From assembly GCF_001999285.1 (NCBI RefSeq), contig NZ_MLHN01000003.1, forward strand, positions 166,275 to 230,274: a DNA stretch of 64,000 nt. The letters are read 5' to 3'. Under the pieces are notes generated by a model. The model had not been told where the DNA came from, ran no database searches, and saw only the letters and a list, made by a program, of their open reading frames with translations. Position 1 is the stretch's first letter. Every line of letters begins with the position of its first letter. Below are positions 59,225 to 64,000 of the stretch, one piece after another. The stretch is from Rodentibacter genomosp. 1. Lineage in GTDB: Bacteria > Pseudomonadota > Gammaproteobacteria > Enterobacterales > Pasteurellaceae. The translations under genes were made by a program, and so were the position numbers.

Positions 59225-60688
59225 TTAAAGATATTTTTTCACCGTATTCCAGTTTATTTCACTACTGCTAATCGCATTATCATATTTGTAAATATCCGGT
59301 AGTGATTTAGTTTGACCGTTTTCAACCCATGCGGTGACATAATATAAGAAAACGGGATTATCCGAGCGGATATTAGCTGAAGTTGTTTTCTTACTCGCTA
59401 GGACATTTTTCTTCCGTTCCTCGCTCCATCCCGCTTCTTTTAATAATATACCGGCAAGCTGAGACGATTTTTCCACCCGAACACAACCGGAGCTTAATGC
59501 TCTATCCTTACGTGAAAAAAGACCATGATTCGGCGTATCATGCAAATAAATTGCATCTGAACTTGGCATGTTAAATTTATAATTACCCAGTGCACTATCT
59601 CCTGGAGCTTGACGAATACGATAAGGGAAATTTTTACCAATTTTATTCCAATCAATGGAATAAGGATCAATACTATTTCCTTTACTATCAAGAATACTAT
59701 ATCCATGGGCAGCCGCATAACCCGGATCGCGCTTCAACTTCGGTACAATATCTTCATTAATCAAACGTGTAGGTGCATTCCATGGTGGATTCACGACAAC
59801 ATTACTTAATTTACTATACATCACCGGAGTACGACGCTGATCTTTACCAACAATGACTCGAGACTCTAATACCAATCTCCCATCACGATAATATTGTAAT
59901 TGATAGCTTGGAATATTCACAAAAATACCATTGTGAAAATCCGGAATAACACGCAAACGCTGCGCGTTAATGGCTAATTTCTTACCTGTAGGTGAGATCC
60001 CTGATGATGAAATCATTGATGATAAAGCCTGAATTGTTTGATGATAATGTGAATTTTTTGTTGATAAACCATTCACATAAGCCAAAACATCATTATTTTT
60101 AACTGCACTCAACCATTGCTGAATCTGTTCATCCGTTGGGGCTTGCGGCTTATAGACACTTGAGCCATACAACCAACGTTGGGCTTGCTGATTAACATTT
60201 GTGCTGTAATAAATGTAATCTAAAAAAGCATCACTCAACAATACATCATAAACTAAACCGCCATTTTGTTCTGAACGATTTAAATTTTCTAGTAATTGCG
60301 CTGATCGTTTAGAAACAGCGCTCGCAACCATAGCCGCATATTCACGTAGAAATTGTTTCTCTGCCGATTTATCCTTCCATAGTAAATCATACTTATTATC
60401 AGCATAAAGTTTTGCAAGAATCGGCTTAAATTGTAAATTTTGCTCACCGATTTCATGAGTAAGAGACATCTCAAGCATAGCTTGCTTTTCAGCGGCCAAG
60501 CGAGCTTGATCCTCTTTAATTTCAGCCTCTAGCCTAGCCCTTTCTTCCGGTGAAAGTTTCGACATATCAATATTTGATAAGCTATGATCTGTAGTCGAAT
60601 TTTTTGCCCAATCAGCCAATGCACAACCAGATGTTGCCATTGAGAGGGGCAACACCAATGCCCCTAATTTTAATATTCCTTTCAACAT
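59225..60688 (-). CDS. ldtD: L,D-transpeptidase LdtD (YcbB)
   Basis: LdtD makes 3-3 cross-links in peptidoglycan. The 487-residue protein has an N-terminal signal/anchor (residues 1-30), a scaffold domain and a C-terminal YkuD domain with HDTPNHGLFSRKDRALSSGC near 405, where His and the catalytic Cys sit. VNPPWNAPTRLINEDIVPK lies near 310. The ATG at 60688 was chosen (MLKGILKLGALVLPLSM, preceded by AAGGGAAC). Its neighbour mepK cleaves the same bond. Confidence 0.92.
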   Translation of the reverse strand: MLKGILKLGALVLPLSMATSGCALADWAKNSTTDHSLSNIDMSKLSPEERARLEAEIKEDQARLAAEKQAMLEMSLTHEIGEQNLQFKPILAKLYADNKYDLLWKDKSAEKQFLREYAAMVASAVSKRSAQLLENLNRSEQNGGLVYDVLLSDAFLDYIYYSTNVNQQAQRWLYGSSVYKPQAPTDEQIQQWLSAVKNNDVLAYVNGLSTKNSHYHQTIQALSSMISSSGISPTGKKLAINAQRLRVIPDFHNGIFVNIPSYQLQYYRDGRLVLESRVIVGKDQRRTPVMYSKLSNVVVNPPWNAPTRLINEDIVPKLKRDPGYAAAHGYSILDSKGNSIDPYSIDWNKIGKNFPYRIRQAPGDSALGNYKFNMPSSDAIYLHDTPNHGLFSRKDRALSSGCVRVEKSSQLAGILLKEAGWSEERKKNVLASKKTTSANIRSDNPVFLYYVTAWVENGQTKSLPDIYKYDNAISSSEINWNTVKKYL

Positions 60689-60763
60689 AAAAGTTCCCTT
60701 AGAGATTGACAAAAGAAACCGCACTTTATCCAAGAGCGGTCAAAAATTAATGATTTTTTACTT

Positions 60764-62824
60764 CTATTTTTTCGCATCCTGCTGAATTTTCATATTCACT
60801 TTTTGTTGCTTTTTACTTAATTTCACTAAATCAGCCATCATTTTTTCAGCTTCTTTCAAGAAAAAATCCGGTGCTTCATAATCTTTTGGTAAAGCATCAA
60901 TATCTTTTAACGGTTTCTTACCCTCACGTTTAAAACGCTCATTAATGTCTTTCAAACGTCTTGCATCATCAAGGTCGTTTTCTGTTTTACGTGCTTGATA
61001 ATTTAAAGACATAAACTTACGATCACGACGTTCATCACGAATTTTTAATTCGTCATTTAACGCAATAAATTCCGGATCTTTCGCAACACGCTCCTGATGA
61101 TTTTTCTCTAACACTGGAATATATTGACGAATATCTCCCACTTCAGAATAACTCGCCGCTGGAATTTTATCCCAAGGCAAAGCATTACTTTCTTTTTCCT
61201 CACCGTTTTCTTTCGCATCAATAATTTCAGGGAATTTAATATCCGGTGCAACTCCTTTTAATTGTGTAGAGCCCCCATTAATGCGATAAAATTTTTGAAT
61301 AGTATATTGCAAGATACCAAGTGGTGCTTGATCTAAATCATAAATGAAATTCAGAGAACGACTTTGCTGCACTGTCCCTTTACCAAAGGTATTTTGCCCC
61401 ACAATAATCCCTCGATTATAATCCTGCATTGCGGCTGCAAAGATTTCAGATGCTGAAGCACTAAAACGATTAACCATAACAATTAATGAGCCTTTATATC
61501 GCTCTGCACGATCATCATCCTCATGTACCCGAATTCGCTGATAAGCATCACGAACTTGTACCACCGGACCATCAGTAATAAACAAGCCACTTAATGCAAC
61601 GGCCTCCGTCAAAGCGCCACCACCATTTTCACGCAAATCAACAATTAACCCTTTTACATGCTTTTTATCGGCTTGAACCAATAATTTTTTCACATCTCCT
61701 GTTAAACCGATGTAAAAACTTGGGATTTTAATGACGGCAATATTTTCACCATCCACTTTTTCAACAGTGAGTTTGGCTGCTTGATCTTCAATGCGAACTT
61801 TATCACGTACTAAAGTCACAATACGTGATTTCCCACCTTTGGCAGGCTCAATTTCCAAACGAACTTTCGTGCCTTTTTTACCTTTTATTTTGTCAACAAT
61901 ATCTTCCAATCGCCAACCAATGATGTCTTCAATCTCGCCTTTTTCTTGCCCTACACCAATAATTTTATCGCCGGCTTTCAATTTCTTACTACGTTCAGCC
62001 GGGGCGCCAGGAACAAGAGATTTAATGCTCGTTTCATCATCTTCAGACTGTAACGTTGCGCCAATCCCTTCTAACGAAAGATTCATACTTTCATTAAAAC
62101 TTTTTGCAGTACGTGGCGCAAGATAACTGGTATGCGGATCAATCTCACGTGCAAACGCATTTAAATAAACCTGAACAATATCATCTGCCTTTGTTTGTGT
62201 TAGACGGCGAATAGCCAAATTATAGCGTTTCACCAGTTTCTCTTTGATTTCTGACCATTTTTTGTCTTTCAGTTTCAAATTGATCACATCATTCTTTACA
62301 CGTTCTTCCCAAAGACGGTTTGCCTCTTCTTCTGTTTTAGGAAAAGCAGCCTTTTCACGATCAATTTCAATTTGATCTTGACCATTTAAATCGGGCTCTT
62401 TATCCAATAAGGAAAGTGCATAGGCATAGCGCTCGTACCGACGCTTCATCATTAACTCATAAATCGAAAAAGCAGCAGAAAGATCGCCTTGGTTTAATTG
62501 ATCATCAAGTTGAGCGCCATATTTACTCCTCAATTCATCAATATCCGACTGTAAAAAGGTGTTACGGCTGTAATCTAAGTTTTTAATATAACGATCGAAA
62601 ATTTGCTCGGAAAAAGCGTCATCAAGCTGAAACTTATGATAATGAGATTGCGTTAAACGTGTTGTCGCACGTTTTGTTGCCAATTGATTTTCCTCCGTAA
62701 TAGAAGGAATTTGAATATCACTTAACTTCAGCTTAGGTGCGACAGCAAAGCTCACACCAACATGAAAAAGCAACGCACTTAATACAGTACTTGCGACAAT
62801 ACTTTTGGACATTGTAAATTTCAT
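60764..62824 (-). CDS. prc: Tail-specific carboxy-terminal protease Prc (Tsp)
   Basis: Prc is a periplasmic serine protease that degrades proteins from their C-terminus, including murein hydrolases. The 686-residue protein has a signal peptide (residues 1-28), a PDZ domain near 240-330 (LEGIGATLQSEDDETSIKSL) and the Ser-Lys dyad in NRFSASASEIFAAAM near 452 and QNTFGKGTVQQSR near 478. It is encoded next to proQ, as in E. coli, and close to ldtD and mepK, a cell-wall cluster. Confidence 0.96.
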   Translation of the reverse strand: MKFTMSKSIVASTVLSALLFHVGVSFAVAPKLKLSDIQIPSITEENQLATKRATTRLTQSHYHKFQLDDAFSEQIFDRYIKNLDYSRNTFLQSDIDELRSKYGAQLDDQLNQGDLSAAFSIYELMMKRRYERYAYALSLLDKEPDLNGQDQIEIDREKAAFPKTEEEANRLWEERVKNDVINLKLKDKKWSEIKEKLVKRYNLAIRRLTQTKADDIVQVYLNAFAREIDPHTSYLAPRTAKSFNESMNLSLEGIGATLQSEDDETSIKSLVPGAPAERSKKLKAGDKIIGVGQEKGEIEDIIGWRLEDIVDKIKGKKGTKVRLEIEPAKGGKSRIVTLVRDKVRIEDQAAKLTVEKVDGENIAVIKIPSFYIGLTGDVKKLLVQADKKHVKGLIVDLRENGGGALTEAVALSGLFITDGPVVQVRDAYQRIRVHEDDDRAERYKGSLIVMVNRFSASASEIFAAAMQDYNRGIIVGQNTFGKGTVQQSRSLNFIYDLDQAPLGILQYTIQKFYRINGGSTQLKGVAPDIKFPEIIDAKENGEEKESNALPWDKIPAASYSEVGDIRQYIPVLEKNHQERVAKDPEFIALNDELKIRDERRDRKFMSLNYQARKTENDLDDARRLKDINERFKREGKKPLKDIDALPKDYEAPDFFLKEAEKMMADLVKLSKKQQKVNMKIQQDAKK

Positions 62825-62855
62825 TTAATCTTTCCCGATGATAAAAATATCAATG

Positions 62856-63494
62856 TTATACAAATAAGCGATCTGCTGTGACGCCCATAACTAAGCCATT
62901 TTCAAGCTCAACACGTGCTGAATCTTTCAATACTTCAACAATAGTGCCTTTCTTCGCATTATCCCCAACTCTTACTTTCACAGAATCACCTGTACGAAGT
63001 GAAGAAAAATCAACCGCACTTAATTCAAACTTTGGCTTACGTGGTGCTTTTGAAAAATTTTGGCGACGTGGTTGACGTTTTTGTTGTGCTCTTTTCTCAG
63101 CTAACTCTGCCTTACGTTTTTCAGCAAACTTTGCTTTCGCTTCTGCGAGCTGTGCAGCAGCATGTGAAACATGTTCAGCCTCTAAAACACCGGCAGGATT
63201 GCCATACAAATCAACACGTACAGCCCCTTCACGGCAACCGTGCAAATAACGCCAGTTTGACGTATACTGACGAAGCGCATGGCGCAATTGGGTTTTACTG
63301 ACACGCTCATCATCTCTTAGTGCTTCTGCCAAATCTTGGAATAAACCAATTTTGAGAGGTTTTGCCTCCCCTTCTAAAATAAAGCAGTGTGGAAACTTTT
63401 CTGCTAAATAAGCAATAATTTCCTTATTATTTGTCAATTTTTGTAAATTTGATGATATGTCTTCGGTTTGAACATCAACTTGAGAATCAGCCAT
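62856..63494 (-). CDS. proQ: RNA chaperone ProQ
   Basis: ProQ binds structured small RNAs and mRNA 3' ends. The 212-residue protein has the FinO-like domain over about residues 15-125 ([31 protein letters not shown]), a basic linker ([20 protein letters not shown]) and a C-terminal Tudor/KOW-like domain (about 155-212). Full length, so it belongs to the large ProQ type. prc follows after 31 bases. Confidence 0.96.
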   Translation of the reverse strand: MADSQVDVQTEDISSNLQKLTNNKEIIAYLAEKFPHCFILEGEAKPLKIGLFQDLAEALRDDERVSKTQLRHALRQYTSNWRYLHGCREGAVRVDLYGNPAGVLEAEHVSHAAAQLAEAKAKFAEKRKAELAEKRAQQKRQPRRQNFSKAPRKPKFELSAVDFSSLRTGDSVKVRVGDNAKKGTIVEVLKDSARVELENGLVMGVTADRLFV

Positions 63495-63621
63495 TTTTTG
63501 TCCTAGTACTAAAAATAAAAAACTTGCGTAGTGTATCGCACTTTTGCAAGCCTTGACAATGGTTCAAATATACTCTTTTTTCTCAGTTGAACTAAAGAAA
63601 TACCCAGTGATTAGAAATATT

Positions 63622-63785
63622 TTTACGATATTATACAGTGATTACACAAGCTGTTTTTGGGTTTAGTTTTAGAAATGCCGTACGTGCACCCGTTTATCAT
63701 ATATTGCAATAATTTTATATCGAACAGCTCCTACAGTTTCCTTTAAATTTCTGTTTTTATACATTATGCAACATACATAATACCG
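63622..63785. repeat. MITE/REPIN-like element, copy D (degenerate)
   Basis: The right part, TCCTAC (63729-63734), then AAATTTCTGTTTTT (63745-63758) and ACATAATACC (63775-63784), repeats the right end of copy A with a five-base insertion. The left part is degraded. It lies in the 492-base gap between proQ and the tRNA; the remaining sequence shows no gene. Confidence 0.5.
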
Positions 63786-63986
63786 TATTTTTACTCGTCT
63801 TCAGTACAAAATACGATGAAATTAGATTAGCTGAATTATACTTTTAAAATTGCCACCTCTAGTACAGACAACAGCAACAATATAAGTTTTTTTAAAATAA
63901 GATAAGCCCATGTTCTATCACCTAACGATAAAATCAAACGCTAAGTAGTATTATGGTTTTAAAATTGAATTAAAGGGATAAATACT

Positions 63987-64000
63987 TGGTGGGTCGTGAA
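63987..64000 (-). tRNA. 3' end of tRNA-Lys (rest outside window)
   Basis: The last 14 bases, read on the minus strand, are TTCACGACCCACCA. This is the T-arm end, the acceptor strand ACGACCC, the discriminator A and the encoded CCA of tRNA-Lys(UUU), whose 5' strand is GGGTCGT. Only the tip is present, so the anticodon is not seen. Confidence 0.75.

Noticed and set aside
61791..62126. Open frame of 111 codons antisense to prc
   Set aside because: Lies inside the PDZ coding region of prc; no start signal or family match.

Overview
The window is about 64 kb of a Pasteurellaceae chromosome. It is AT-rich and carries several dozen copies of the Haemophilus-type DNA uptake sequence AAGTGCGGT or its complement, inside genes and as inverted pairs that double as terminators. 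Gene order such as hldE-lpxL-parE-parC, mepK and ldtD next to prc-proQ, and serC-hisC matches Haemophilus and relatives. No rRNA, CRISPR array, prophage or insertion-sequence transposase is visible. I cannot name the species; a secreted tannase and an ascorbate PTS suggest a host or diet rich in plant material.

Layout. 1-5.4 kb: tmaR (partial), serC, hisC, tpx, serS, a YdcH-like gene, rpsO. 5.5-8.6 kb: a MarR regulator with two polyamine-acetyltransferase-like genes, and a separate polytopic membrane protein whose promoter carries the same operator. 8.6-26.7 kb: core genes hldE, lpxL, parE, parC, gltS, a DUF2301-like membrane protein, mpl, metC, a peroxiredoxin, pgsA, metF and letAB. 26.8-36.5 kb: an accessory region with a subtype-B tannase, a Sel1-repeat protein, a Tat-exported esterase, an operon of hydrolase, MIF-like and DsbA-like proteins, an SMR pump, an old-yellow-enzyme gene, a LysR gene and nfsA. 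Four genes here are broken: a frameshift in Sel1, an internal stop in the hydrolase, two frameshifts in the flavin oxidoreductase and one in LysR. 36.6-42.4 kb: a candidate small RNA, pepT and the spermidine/putrescine transporter potABCD. 42.6-46.2 kb: a pentaheme cytochrome and a periplasmic molybdoenzyme (TorYZ/MtsMZ type). 46.5-54.4 kb: ybhA and a full L-ascorbate catabolic locus (ulaFE, ulaR, ulaG divergent from ulaA-B fusion, ulaC, ulaD) with two CRP sites. 54.7-64 kb: slyB, a small lipoprotein, yecM, argS, gloC, mepK, ldtD, prc, proQ, and the 3' tip of a tRNA-Lys.

The signals most worth following are: (1) a shared operator-promoter module linking the MarR/polyamine acetylation operon to a distant heme-copper-like membrane protein; (2) a family of four MITE/REPIN-like intergenic elements with terminal inverted repeats; (3) a candidate sRNA of about 95 nt downstream of pepT with a duplicated anti-Shine-Dalgarno-like motif; (4) matching hairpins in the potA and potD leaders; (5) a secreted tannase beside a cluster of decaying genes.
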